Assembly (NCBI GenBank): GCA_003342895.1
Contig: PTFA01000411.1
Location: forward strand, 372,001 to 436,000
Source: Casuarius casuarius
Taxonomy: Eukaryota; Chordata; Aves; Casuariiformes; Casuariidae
Reading direction: 5' to 3'
Length of the DNA stretch: 64,000 bases
In this document: positions 48,590 to 59,520 of the stretch, piece by piece
Layout of the letters: every line of letters starts with the position of its first letter
Position numbering within the stretch: the stretch's first letter is position 1
Translations under genes and position numbers: made by a program
The notes under the pieces: model-generated
Told to the model about the DNA's origin: nothing
Seen by the model: only the letters and a program-made list of their open reading frames with translations
Databases searched by the model: none

Positions 48590-50130
48590 TCCCTCCCTCC
48601 CGGTGTGCTACTATCCACAGGAGGAAAATCTGGGCACGTGGGAGCTGCAGCGTGGCTGGCAAACCCCTGCTCCGGAGCAGGCAAGTCCTGACACAGTCCC
48701 AGGTAAGTGCTGGCTAATGCCCTAAGCCTGCGAGCTAGAACCATGTACCGCCGGCACACAGAGCTAGAGCAGATTTGTATTGACATCTTTAGGACTTTGA
48801 ACCGATTGCACAAAAAAAAAGAAAAAAAGAAAAGAAACCCACGGGATTTTTTTTTTTCATACTACCAGCAACTGTTGTTGCTACTGCTGGCTTCTAATTC
48901 AATAGCAACATGGGCATATTTCTGAAAAGGGAGAGGTTGTTTTTTTTTTTTCCCCGAGAACTTCATGTTCTGAGTGAGTTTATTCATGAACTGCGGAAAC
49001 ATCATTAACATTCATTCTGAGCAAAAGAACAGCTTTTACTGCATCCACATTCATGGGGGCTTTCGCTTGGCTCCATATGTTGCCCATCACATTGAACACT
49101 CATTCCCCCGGACTGTTTGCTCCCAGTAAACAGAGAGCACGTTCTGGTAAGTACAACAATGTATCCTGAGAAAGCAAACAGTTTTTAGCTGTAAGAGAAA
49201 CACAACACAAATGTTTTGAGTGATGAAATGGAGACAGAGGACATTTCAACTAGCTTCAAAGGAGTTCCTGTAAAACGAGCGCTGACCTATGAGGACTTAC
49301 AGTAGCATTTAATTAATCATGTCGGGAAGTGTTTGTGGCGTAACACAGCCTTGTAAATTCTGCATTTTGTTTTTTAGCTCACACTGTGCAACTTTCCCCT
49401 CTGATTCAAATGCGAATTTCCCAGCTGAAATACCAAAAAAAAAAAAAAGGTAAGTTTTTTTCCCATGCAAACCTGTTCTTCAGAGATATGTTTGAGGACT
49501 GCCACTACACTGAACATTTTTGATAATTCTTATGCAAGACACATTTCTTTCCATTGTGTTTGCACAATAAGAATGCATTAAACACACACCAAAAGAATTT
49601 AGACATTATTGGAGCTATTATATTTATTAATAGTGACTTCCACCAACCTATTTCACTACTTCTCACCAGCTTTCTTATACTGATCCAGCAGTAAAGAGAG
49701 AATAGTAAATTTAAGGGAAATTTTCTTCTGAATCCGAGCCATGAGAATCATTTAATTTCCTTCTTCCCCTTATTTTTCAGTCTTACCATTTGGCAATTTA
49801 TGTCATTCAAAGACAACCGTGTGAATTCCCAGATATTCCTTGTTCTGATGGAGCAAATACATTTTTTCTCTCTTGTTCTAGAAAGCATGTGAGTTTAATC
49901 TTTAAAGCATTTCTAGTTTTAAAGCAACCTTAAACTATGTCCATGGACAAAGATGGGAACTGAAGAGAAACCTGCAAGGTGTTCAAATATGTCAATTCTG
50001 TTTCTAACTACAATATTACCCAAATGCTTCTATGATGCCTAATTGGATTCCATTTACCCACAGTCGCTACGGAAAAATCATGCCAAAACCAGACCCATAA
50101 AATAAAACCACCTACAAATAACCCATAGGT
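48590..50130 (+). other. Candidate spliced-transcript locus (splice-site cluster)
   Basis: A GC-richer stretch (48,590-48,760, about seven CpG, with a 16-bp perfect palindrome at 48,666-48,681) ends in a strong donor, CCCAG followed by gtaagt, at 48,702/48,703. Downstream on the same strand are three intervals bounded by good acceptor and donor sequences: 49,127-49,146 (20 nt), 49,378-49,449 (72 nt, after a T-rich tract ending in TTTTTTAG and before gtaagt) and 50,064-50,128 (65 nt, before gtaagt). No recognisable protein is encoded; the 72-nt interval is open in two frames. This may be a long non-coding RNA or a chance cluster. No transcript evidence is available. Confidence 0.25.
48812..48837. 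repeat. A-rich low-complexity run
   Basis: A-runs interrupted by single G bases, followed by a T-run at about 48,848-48,857. This is simple sequence. Confidence 0.85.
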
Positions 50131-50925
50131 AAGTAACAATAGGCCAGATTTTAAAAAAATATTTAGCTATTTAATGATTCTGATTGATGGACCAGCATAA
50201 GCCTTCAGAGTTCTTCAGATCCCATCTTCTGCTTGAATTTAGTGGGATAGCTTTCCAAATCTGGCTTAATCGTCATGTGAAGGTCACCAAAACTGTTAGG
50301 GGCAGACAAGACAGAAGAATGATGTCTGTAAGGTGCCTGAATGAAGTAAACTACAAGCTTTTTGTCTGAATGTCTAAAGTAAGAGTAGTTCTTAAATGTT
50401 CCTCTCATAAATGAATAATAAATCTGCCATGGGTTATCATTTTTAATTGGGAAGGGAGGAATTTAAAAAAAAAAAGCTTAAACCATGGTCTCCTATCTAT
50501 TATTTTGAGGCAAACCAGATGCAGCAGTGAAAGGGGGCAGATGAAGATACATACAAGTACAAACAGCCTAATAAGTACCTTCAAAATCAGTGGACAGTAG
50601 CCAAACTGAAGCCAAGGTAACACGGCAGCTGATGACTAATACCGCTAAAAGTAGCTGAGCTATCCATTGACATTCTCCATTTTCGACAGCTTTATGTTCT
50701 TTTCTTATTGCCCATGGAAAATCATGTTTGGGAACCCGCAGACCGGGCTCCTCTCGGCTTTCCCCGCAGGAGGCCAAATGCTGAACGCAACGTGGCTCCC
50801 GGCTACCAGCAGCTCACGTGCCGAAAGCCAGTTTGCCAAAAGAAAATCTCGCCGTGATCTGATTTCACTTGGGTCCCAATCATATGCTTGATTGCAGTAT
50901 CCCATTTATAACGTCCCTCATTTCT
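50131..50925. other. Unique sequence with a GC-richer patch
   Basis: From about 50,735 to 50,860 there is a local CpG rise (roughly a dozen CpG). Overlapping open frames on both strands have no domain. No gene is called. Confidence 0.45.
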
Positions 50926-50976
50926 CTGTGCAAGGCTGTGCTGTGCAAAGCTGTGCTGATTTTTTTTTTTTTTTTT
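50926..50976. repeat. Duplicated 15-mer followed by a 17-T run
   Basis: Two tandem 15-bp units (CTGTGCAA, G or A, GCTGTG) differ at one base, then CTGA and 17 consecutive T. It is a simple local duplication plus a homopolymer. Confidence 0.85.
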
Positions 50977-53900
50977 GATAGATAACTGACAGCCTGCATT
51001 GCTCACTGCCAGGTAATGATAGCTCTCCCAAAGAGAGAACAGTGGCTCCCCAATCAGTTCTTTCTCAAGCATGAAGATCAGTCATCTTAGTAAAAGTATT
51101 TGTAACTTGTTGTGTTTTTTCAGTTGGAGCTGAAAAAAGTATATCACTGGTGTTTTCGTAGCTCCTGAAGGCCCCAACCACCTCCATGGCCACTTCAGGA
51201 TGGGCCTACACAAGATATATATTTAGAAGTAATTTTTAGTCACAGAGATATCAATCTAAAGGAACAGAAGAAACTAAAGTACAGGGGAAATCAGAGCAGT
51301 GAGTGGAAAGATCATTTGCAGAGCTGGGAGGAGAACTAGATCTTCCCAGTCGGAGCACTTTGCCTTGCTCTCTGAGTCATGCACTTAATCACTCAAAAAA
51401 CCTCCAGCAGTTTAACGTAAGGGTAGTAAGCACCGCGCACAGGAAGATGACTGTCTGTACAGGTGGGAAGAGGAGCAGACCGCCTTGGCGCGCTTGCAGC
51501 TCGAACAGCTGATATCTGTCACGCACCGTCTGGCACAGGCGAAGTTGGTAGCCTGCCCCCTTCAACAGTCTGCTGCCCTTGGCAGCGAGTTTCCCTGTCT
51601 CTGCCGAAAGCCAGCCCGCTCAGCTCAGCTATCCCGGAGACGGGCAGTGGTACAAAGTCCAAAGGAGATGGATGGCTATGTTCTCATTTAGATTTGTTGT
51701 TACTTGCCTATCTAGCAAGCTCCCTGATAGATTTGGTTATTGTTGCGAGCCCTCTGGATGAGATTTCTGTCTCTTTTATAACTATTTAGTACCAACTCAC
51801 TCGATATGCCTTTTATATCTATAATAATAAAATGAAATGTTACAACTTTACATAACGGATGACAACCCTGCTCAGCCATTCCTCCTGATGTAAAGAAACT
51901 GCTCTTAATTCTAACTAGTGCCGTACAAGGTCTTCCTCACTGCAGATGGTTCGGTGTACACACAAAAGCATTTGGTTTGCTTATTTTTACAGAGGAAAAA
52001 TATGAAGCTGATAGAAATGATACAGTTGAAATGTTCACAGACTTTTAGTAGTTGTAGACCAGCTTGACTGACATTCCTGCAGGCTGTGTGCAGTTGTTAG
52101 CAGTCACAATGAAACCAGATTTAGCCCTTTAGCTACTTCTCCATCCTGTGATCTGGAGAACATCCACTTACTGATAGAGGTAGGCTATGGCCACTTTATC
52201 TCCCTTGCCTTTTAATAATTCTGTCCTGGGTTATAGCACTGATATTAGTGTTTTTATACCCCAGTATTATTGTAATCCCAGATTTACATTCCAGCATGGT
52301 CAGCATACTCAAATTGCACTCTTGAAAATCAAACTAGAGAGCTCCAATAAAACCAGGTCGTCTTCGCTTTCCTTATACCTTAAAACTGAGTCTCTAAAAA
52401 TAGTCCCACAACTTTCCCCCCCTCTTTCTTCACAGCAAGCTTACCAGCATGAACACTATGATCTTTTCAAGCCTACAAGCCCCTGTGAGCTCCACTTCCC
52501 CTTCCCAAATGGGATGACAGGTCTGGAAGTAATGCCTTGAGCGGTATTGCTCTGAGGAGAAAGGACACTATGTCCATCACCTCGGCAGACACCAGCACAA
52601 GCTCAGCTATTTCATGGAGACCCACAAACCAAATAGCTGGAGCCAGCGCCCCCACAGCCAGCTCGCATTTGCTCCTCCATATCTTTCTACTGCAGTCAGG
52701 GGTGTTGCACAGCTCCAGGCAGGGACTTGGCCTACATATTTGGCACAATCATAGTGACTTGAGGTGACTATTCCTGCTCCAATACTTCTTCAGATTTGCC
52801 ATTTTCTACCTCCTGTTGGATGACTAGCTGCTATTGTATAACACTACTTTTCATTTTAGCATGTTTGTTACAACACAATTGGGCTAGAAAGAGTCATAGG
52901 TGCTGTACACACAAACTTTGGAGAACAGGATCAAAACAGTTATAAGCAATGAAGGCCTCATACTGGCAACATACTAAGTCAGATTGATTTGAGATAGAAT
53001 GACGGGAAAACATGAGGAGAGGGAAATGTGAAGAGTGAGAGATAAGCTGAGATCTTCCAGTATCAAGACAAGGAAAATAAGCTTGTGCACTAATAACAAC
53101 TTTATATGATGTTCTGCTTTTGACAAACACATGTTCACACAGAGATTCCCATCTACAGATGCCTCAAGACTTTTCTGAAACTCAGTCACTGAAAAGCAAC
53201 GTTTTTTTCCCCCAATAGACTACCCAGCCTACCAGTAATTTCTAAGGAAAAAATTTGAATCATTTGCAACTTGAACATTTGTCTCTCTCCCTCTTGTTTT
53301 CTGCCAATAGATCAGGTATTTCTATCGTGTACAGACCCCCTTATGTCTTATATTGCATTATTTGGAGCCTTCTTATTGTACTGTACATTTACAATTTCAA
53401 GTAAAGTTCTGTTCTGTTCCTTTCATCTGACAGTCTGGCTTTCTTTACAACAATTTCTAGGAATTGTTTTCTTTCCTAGCTCATATCTAGGGTCAGCTAT
53501 GATGATAAACGCTTGTACTGTGGCACAGACAGTAGACCTTAGCTACCTGGTGCTAGGCCAGCAATGCCCAAACTCCTTGCCTTGGCATACTGACCCTAAT
53601 TTCCTGCCATAATGAGTCATTTGACCACATGCACACAGACTGAACAGCTGATCTCCAAACACACAATAAATCCTTTGCATCCTCAAAATTTTTTGGCTAT
53701 ACACACACCAAACTGCAGACTTGCCCATTTCTGAGGGACTCTCGCAATAAAGTCAGTGGTAGCCCACAAGCCAGATGAACCTTCATGGTGGCTGAGAGAC
53801 CAACCACAGGTTATAGATCAGGCATTCCTACAGCGGCATTAACACATAACGGTTGCATGTTACTTGTACAAGCAAGTGCAAATCCTATATATATGATGAC

Positions 53901-56781
53901 AGGAGTAAATAGAGGTAAGACTTAAGAGGTTATAACAAAAATAGATCACTCAGCAAGATAAGCAGGAAAGTCAATATACCAGCTCACTGCATGCTCACAG
54001 CACAGATTTCATCCCAGTACTGCTAGTACTGCGGAGGGGAGGTGGATATATTCTGCTTTCCTACTAGATGACACTATGGAGTGTCAACAGGGAAACTAAT
54101 TTTCTCTGCCCCTTCCCAGGTAAATCCTCCATTGTCCTGCCAGTCAATAAAGCATAACCACCTACAGAAAGCTACAACAGCCAGAACAAAGAAGGATCAC
54201 ACTGCCTACAGTGCAGATCTCTCTGTCAAGAACAAAAATAATGTGTGATGTGAGCACAAGTCATTGCCCCCGATGTTTATCATCATGGTCAAAATCCAGA
54301 CTGGGTGTGCATTTCTCCACTACAGTTGTTTTCAGGAAACAGTACGACTTCCAAAACTGCTTGGTTTTGGGTTGAAGGAAACAGTAAGCATTGCCAAGAT
54401 ATCCACTGATTAACTTAGCTCTGATCTGGCCTCCTTCTCAGCCCAAAATATAACCAATTTTTTTCTATAAAGAATTATACTGAACTATAAACTCATCTGA
54501 AGGATTCTGAAATACTAAGACATATAATTTTATTTTGATTTAATTTCAGTAACTGTGATGAATTGTTTAACTATACAGTAACTGATATTCTGAATAGGCT
54601 GCAGTTATCAATAGAAGAGTTCAGAGGCCGAAATTAAAGTAGCCATTTCTTTCTTTTTGAGATCCTGTTGAAGTACAGCACTGAAAGCATTGATTTAGTG
54701 AACTTTTCTGCTAACCATGAAGTTCTCCATGTATAGGAAAGGAACTATATTTCCCTATACTTTTTCCTCTCTCCCTATCTTTAAAGAGTTGTACAGCAAG
54801 AATAGCTAGTGCTAGAAAATAACTGCATTCTGAAGCTATATTCTGCCATTTAATTGACACTGAAAAGTATTCTATTCTTTGAATATTATCGCTGAAACTG
54901 TTGGGATCACTCCCGAAGTAAAGAGCTATCGGGTAAATAATATCATACAGTGGCTTGTTAAAATGGAAAGAACATATGGATATCATTTTTATGACTTCCT
55001 GTTGTTTGAGTTTTATTATTATATTCTTAATATAACATATGCACAAAGTGGTTAGGTTTTAAGGCACCTATGGAGACCATCAAAATGACAAATGCTAACA
55101 AAAGTTAAGGAAGGGAGTTATTAAAAGATGAGAATATTGAAATTCATATCGATTAACAGGCTAATCAGAGCAGAGAATACATGGATCATTACAGATTTCA
55201 ATTCAAATTCCAAGGTTGAGATGCTTAATTTTTTTTTAATAGGCTCAAAGCAATAACGTATCTTTAATCAAAGGAGCTCGATATTGCACATTATGGTGTA
55301 ATAACATTTGGCTTTAAAAATTCACTTCCAAATAAATTAACAAACTGCAGACACGTTAAAACAAGTTTAGGAAGACGTCCTTTAGAGACTCTTTTTATTT
55401 CCTAGTTCTACAACCAAAAGCCTTTGGAAATGAACAGATATGCTTCACAGCAACAGATACGCTACAGCGTATCATTCACATGGCAAAACACAAAAATAAA
55501 GCTGAGATACTGATATAGAATATTAGAGATTTAAATTTCTCTCTAGAACAATGACAAATAGTGCTTTATATATATTCATAAGATCAGATAGATCCTTCCA
55601 GTTTTAGAAAATGGCGATTATAATCTCTTTTTGAACAGACTATACTAATATTATGGAAAAAAAATGATAATGACAGTTACCTCATTATTGTTTGTCATCA
55701 TAGAGACAATGGATAAGACTTCCAAAAGTATCTATAAAATGTAGGAGCGTATGTCCTGCAAACCATACACCTTGCGTCTCAGCATTCAGTTCTGCCCAGT
55801 GGTAGGCGGTCTCACGGCCTTTTTATGAATGTGGGATCAAAATCCTAAATTGATTAAGTCTAAATCTACCTTTATGCATCTGAGCTTAGCTACACCAGAG
55901 TCTTTCTCTGTGCCTCTGAACATGCCTTTTCAAACAAAATGAATCTTTCCTCTTGATGGAAAAAGGATGTGAACCTCGGGGGCCACTTTACATAAGAGAT
56001 ACCCAAACAAGACTTCTTACTGCTAACATGATCCCACAGTGCTCCTTTGTAGAAACCTACCAGGCAAATATCTGCTGCCCATTTATCAAACAAAGAATCA
56101 GGACAGAAGCCGTGCATCCAGCCTGATGCTTCCTCTTTTCCAAAACACCATTACTAGGACTTTAGAAAATCAAGACATGTCATTTAAATAGCAAGATTTT
56201 CCCAAATTTACTGGGCAAACCTCACACTCTTGGATCTTTCCAAGCCAAGAATTGATATGGAAAGCTAAGTAGCTTAAGTGGCCTCCACGAATCTCTTTTC
56301 AGAGCAGAAATGAACTCTTCAGCCAGCTAAAATGGGAATTTAATCAAGTACGATCTATAAGCATCATTTACAGTAATACCCTGGCTCCTGGCTATCTTTT
56401 TTAACACTAGCTCCTGAAGAGTTATTTTTCATATGAAGACTGTGAAACAAAAAAAAAATTTCTTTGATTTATAACAACATGCAAGAAGCTGGCATTTTCA
56501 GTGAACTCCAGAACCTTCTTCAATTTTTATAAAGACAACATTAGGACTCTCCATGACTTCTGAAAAAAAAACCAGAAAGAATAATTACAATTTACAAAAA
56601 ACCCTCAATATCATCTAAATTTAGAGTATCACACTGTTATCTCACTCACATACTTTATTTCTCACCTGTTAAATTATACCACCTGGGAACACAGCCAAAG
56701 AACAACTGCTGGCATTGTCACTCTTTGTAAGGAACAACATTGCAGATATTACTTAGAGAACTCTGGGCCTCCTTTTTTTAG
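50977..56781. other. Unique non-coding sequence
   Basis: Mostly AT-rich with no recognised gene or repeat. A modest CpG rise lies at about 51,440-51,660 (around 14 CpG), where plus-strand frames up to 108 codons overlap without a domain. The frames at 52,187-52,540 and 53,271-53,612 are likewise unrecognised. Confidence 0.5.
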
Positions 56782-57014
56782 TTTGGAATGGAAAAAAATA
56801 TCTTACAAGCTATTAAAGAGAAGACACAAATTAACTGTGAACTTAAACCACTGTTCTGTTCTTTGGGAATGGCTAAATCTAATAACTGTGAAGAATTGTT
56901 ATGGATGTTCAATATCTTGCTCAAGAAAATACCTTTCAAATAGATTGCATCTGGAGATTCTCCACCACAAGCGAGTGTTATGCACACATCCTGAGGAGAT
57001 AAAGTTTGTGGCAG
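56782..57014 (+). other. Exon-like open interval, unconfirmed
   Basis: A 233-nt interval is preceded by a pyrimidine tract ending in TTTTTTTAG and followed by GCAG/gtaaga. One frame is open throughout and continues to 57,088. The peptide is Lys- and His-rich with scattered Cys and no family I can assign. Splice-like boundaries of this quality occur by chance many times in 64 kb, so this is a weak candidate for an internal exon. Confidence 0.15.
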
Positions 57015-58588
57015 GTAAGAAGGGAAAAATTAAACATTTTTCTAACACAGAGTTCATTCTCCAAACATGGTGCAAGCATCAAAGTTAATTAAAATCTTTC
57101 TAAACACACCATGTCTGACAGTAGAACAAAAGGGGCCTGGTTTTCCTTTTGATGCATCCCTTTACATTCCTGTAGTGACACAGACCCGTGCGGGCTTTAC
57201 AAAGAGTGACTTTTTTGCAACACACACTGGTTATCCTGCGTCTCGATAGCTCACCTTGCTGAGGCAAGTAAAAAATATCAGGACAAAATTTCCACTGTTT
57301 CTGAGCTCAACCTTTTATGTGGTTAGAGGTGACATAGAGTTTTTAAACAAACTTATTATAATGCGTATAATTCTTAAAGCTTTTCTAATAAATGTTAGGA
57401 AATAAACTGACACAAGACTGAAAGAGTTGAAAATGAAGTTAATTTTGTTCCTCTTAAAATAAGAATCTGCTTTATACCACTATGTGCCAAAGGGTTCACA
57501 TTGAAGTTTCTATACAGTGTGCTTGGATTATGCATTTCCAGGAAGATTGAGGCAGATTAGATTCTCAGCTCTCAATGTGAACTGAGCACTCCATCTGAGC
57601 ACTTAATCCAAAAGGATGCTCCCAGTTAAGTCAGGGCCTTACACTGCTTTGAACTTTTGCATGGTGAATAGATTTACTACACTGTGATAATCCGTATGCA
57701 AATCCTGTATCTAACTCTCTGGTTTGAAAACGTACATAACCTCACTGGTAAAAATGTATTAATACATCATACAGCATCATACAGCATTTTTGTATGAAAT
57801 ACTTAGTGCACAACCTAGTATAACAGTTTTGGGTATAAAATTAGAGAAAACAATGAATAAACTTTTCAAAAGATTTATTTTAAATATATCTGTCCCTGTC
57901 CCCCCAATGTGCACTGTAATACAATATTAACATCCTGCTGTCATAATTATATTTGGGTTGTCTTTCAGATTTCCCAAGCTGCTTATGTAAGTCTTTCGGT
58001 TGTGTAAAGATGGAAAAGTTTGTAATTTCTGGGATGTCTGATGCATTTCTTAGCTCTGCAAATAGAAATGCTTTTGCATATAGTCCCACTGTGAATGACA
58101 GTGTTTCATTTTTAAAGACAGTCCTAAATACCCACTTGTAAATGGCTCTGCTTCTCGGAAGTTAGACACTCAGATGTTCTGTAAAGACTGTTTGTCCAAG
58201 ATAAGTACTCCAGAAGGTTGTAAACAATCTTCAGATATAACGTAAATGTATTGCTGTTGCAAATACCTTGTCTTTGGTGAATTCTTGGCTCCACTAAAGA
58301 CACTGGGAATTTTGCCATTGACCTGTTTGGGGCCAGTGTTTGCCCTATTTCTTCTATTTTAATGCAGCAATATTTGGAACTTCGGCACTTCTCTGGGTGA
58401 AAAAAAAGATCTTCTGATTAAGGTACAGAGCTCCACTTCAAATGTCTCATGCAAGCAACAGCTCTGCATCTTCAGTATCATGCTGGAGTGTCTGTGAAGG
58501 CTGAACATCAGTTCACAGATCAAAAAGTCCCCTTCGTGCAGCATCCTCAACTGAGGGTGAATGTGAAGGACTTAGCTCCCTCTGCTTT
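57015..58588. other. Unique AT-rich non-coding sequence
   Basis: Includes a 10-bp tandem duplication (CATCATACAG twice, 57,765-57,784) and a POU-like ATGCAAAT at 57,696-57,703. No gene is recognised. Confidence 0.5.
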
Positions 58589-59040
58589 CACAGCATCACA
58601 GACTCACAGAACAGCTGAGGCTGGAAGGACCTCAGGAGATGGTCTAGTCCAAGCCCCCTGTTCAAACCAGAGTCACCTAGAGCAGGTTGCCTGGGACCAT
58701 GCACAGCTGCGTTTTGAATATGTCCAAGGATGCAGACTCCACAACCTCTCTGGGCCACCTGTTCCAGTGCTTGATCACCCGCACAGTAAAAAAGTCTTTT
58801 CTTATGTTTAAATGAAATTTCCTGTATTTCAGTTTGTGCCCATTGCTTCTTGCCCTGTCACTGGACACCACTGAGGATAGTCTGGCTCTACCTTCTTTAC
58901 TCCCTCCGTCAGGTATTTATACACATTGATAAGATCCCCCTGAGCCTTTTCTTTTCCAGGCTGAACAGTCCTAGCTCTCTCAGTCTCTCTTCATATGACA
59001 GATGCTACAAGCCCCTAATTATCTTTGTGGCTTTCAATCA
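58589..59040 (-). mobile_element. CR1 LINE 3' end, bird type, minus strand
   Basis: This 5'-truncated CR1 retrotransposon reads right to left. Its 3' terminus, at the low-coordinate end, shows three degenerate 8-bp repeats (CACAGCAT, CACAGACT, CACAGAAC; 58,589-58,612), the complement of the ATTCTGTG-type tail typical of bird CR1. Next, in plus-strand order, are the 'ggctggaaggacctcaggag' block, 'cctctctgggccacctgttc', 'ttgccctgtcactggacacc' and 'ttttccaggctgaacagtcc', all hallmark antisense CR1 phrases. Truncation is at about 59,036-59,040. It is the least diverged repeat in the window, with frameshifts upstream of the C-terminal segment. Confidence 0.95.
58677..58871 (-). pseudogene. C-terminal remnant of CR1 ORF2 (reverse transcriptase polyprotein)
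   Basis: About 64 codons, read on the minus strand, remain open up to a stop at 58,677. The peptide carries the conserved region that follows the RT domain in CR1 ORF2: 'SSDRARSNGHKL', then 'LNIRKDFFTVRV', then 'HW.R.PREVVES.SL.IFK'. In intact elements ORF2 encodes endonuclease and reverse transcriptase for target-primed insertion. Here everything upstream is lost or frameshifted, so nothing functional can be made. The open state reflects recent insertion, not selection. Confidence 0.88.
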
Positions 59041-59192
59041 AGTAGTGGATTGCCCAGAGAGTTTTTTGTAGTCTCTGTCCTTGGAGGTTTTCAAAATCCA
59101 AATGAACAGCCTAGTCTGATAGTTGACTCTGCTTTGAGCAGAAGGTTGACCTCAGAGGTCCCTTCCAAACTGAATTATCCTATGATCCTGTA
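59041..59192 (+). mobile_element. Short CR1 LINE 3' end, plus strand, head to head with its neighbour
   Basis: Only the last 150 bp of a CR1 is present: 'ggattgcccagagagtt', 'gtctctgtccttggaggttt', 'tcaaaatccaaatgaacagc', 'gaccTCAgaggtcccttcca', ending in CTATGATCCTGT, a degraded 8-bp tail. It is more diverged than the adjoining minus-strand copy and abuts that copy's truncated 5' end directly, so the two CR1 tails point outwards. Confidence 0.9.
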
Positions 59193-59442
59193 AGAAAGCT
59201 ACCATTTAGTTTGTGAGCTGTATTGTGATCACAGCCTCAAGTTATCAGTTATGGAAGCAAACTGTATTACTCTTGTTCTGGCTGGAAGATATTCTTTGCA
59301 TATCTTAACAGCACGAATATTTTTCAAGTGTTCACGAAATCACTGAATATCGTCTCTGAGGAGATACTCCCCTCTTCTTACGAACTGCACAGATGTGTTT
59401 GCCAGTCAGGGGACAATTTTAACATACCCCCTTCCTACAGCC
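59193..59442. other. Unique sequence downstream of the CR1 pair
   Basis: No feature is recognised. Confidence 0.45.
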
Positions 59443-59520
59443 TGTAAGGCCCTGATTCAGACAAGCAATTAGGCGTGTGCTTATTAGACCTTTATGCTGA
59501 AAGATCATCACATTCTATGG
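59443..59520. repeat. Remnant of an old sauropsid palindromic repeat
   Basis: The phrase 'aggccctgattcagacaagc' followed by 'aattaggcgtgtgcttatta' matches the end of ancient palindromic repeats with 'ggccctgattcagcaaagcacttaagcatgtgcttaa'. The opposite arm is not seen. Likely a non-autonomous DNA-transposon relic. Confidence 0.55.

Noticed and set aside
56783..57088. Resemblance of the C-terminal part (LHHKR.LC.HP) to the last Cys region of CC chemokines
   Set aside because: The cysteine spacing does not fit, the CC motif and signal peptide are missing, and chemokine exon structure is not matched.
58449..58811. 120-codon plus-strand open frame
   Set aside because: It runs antisense through the minus-strand CR1 3' end, and the CR1 product is on the other strand.
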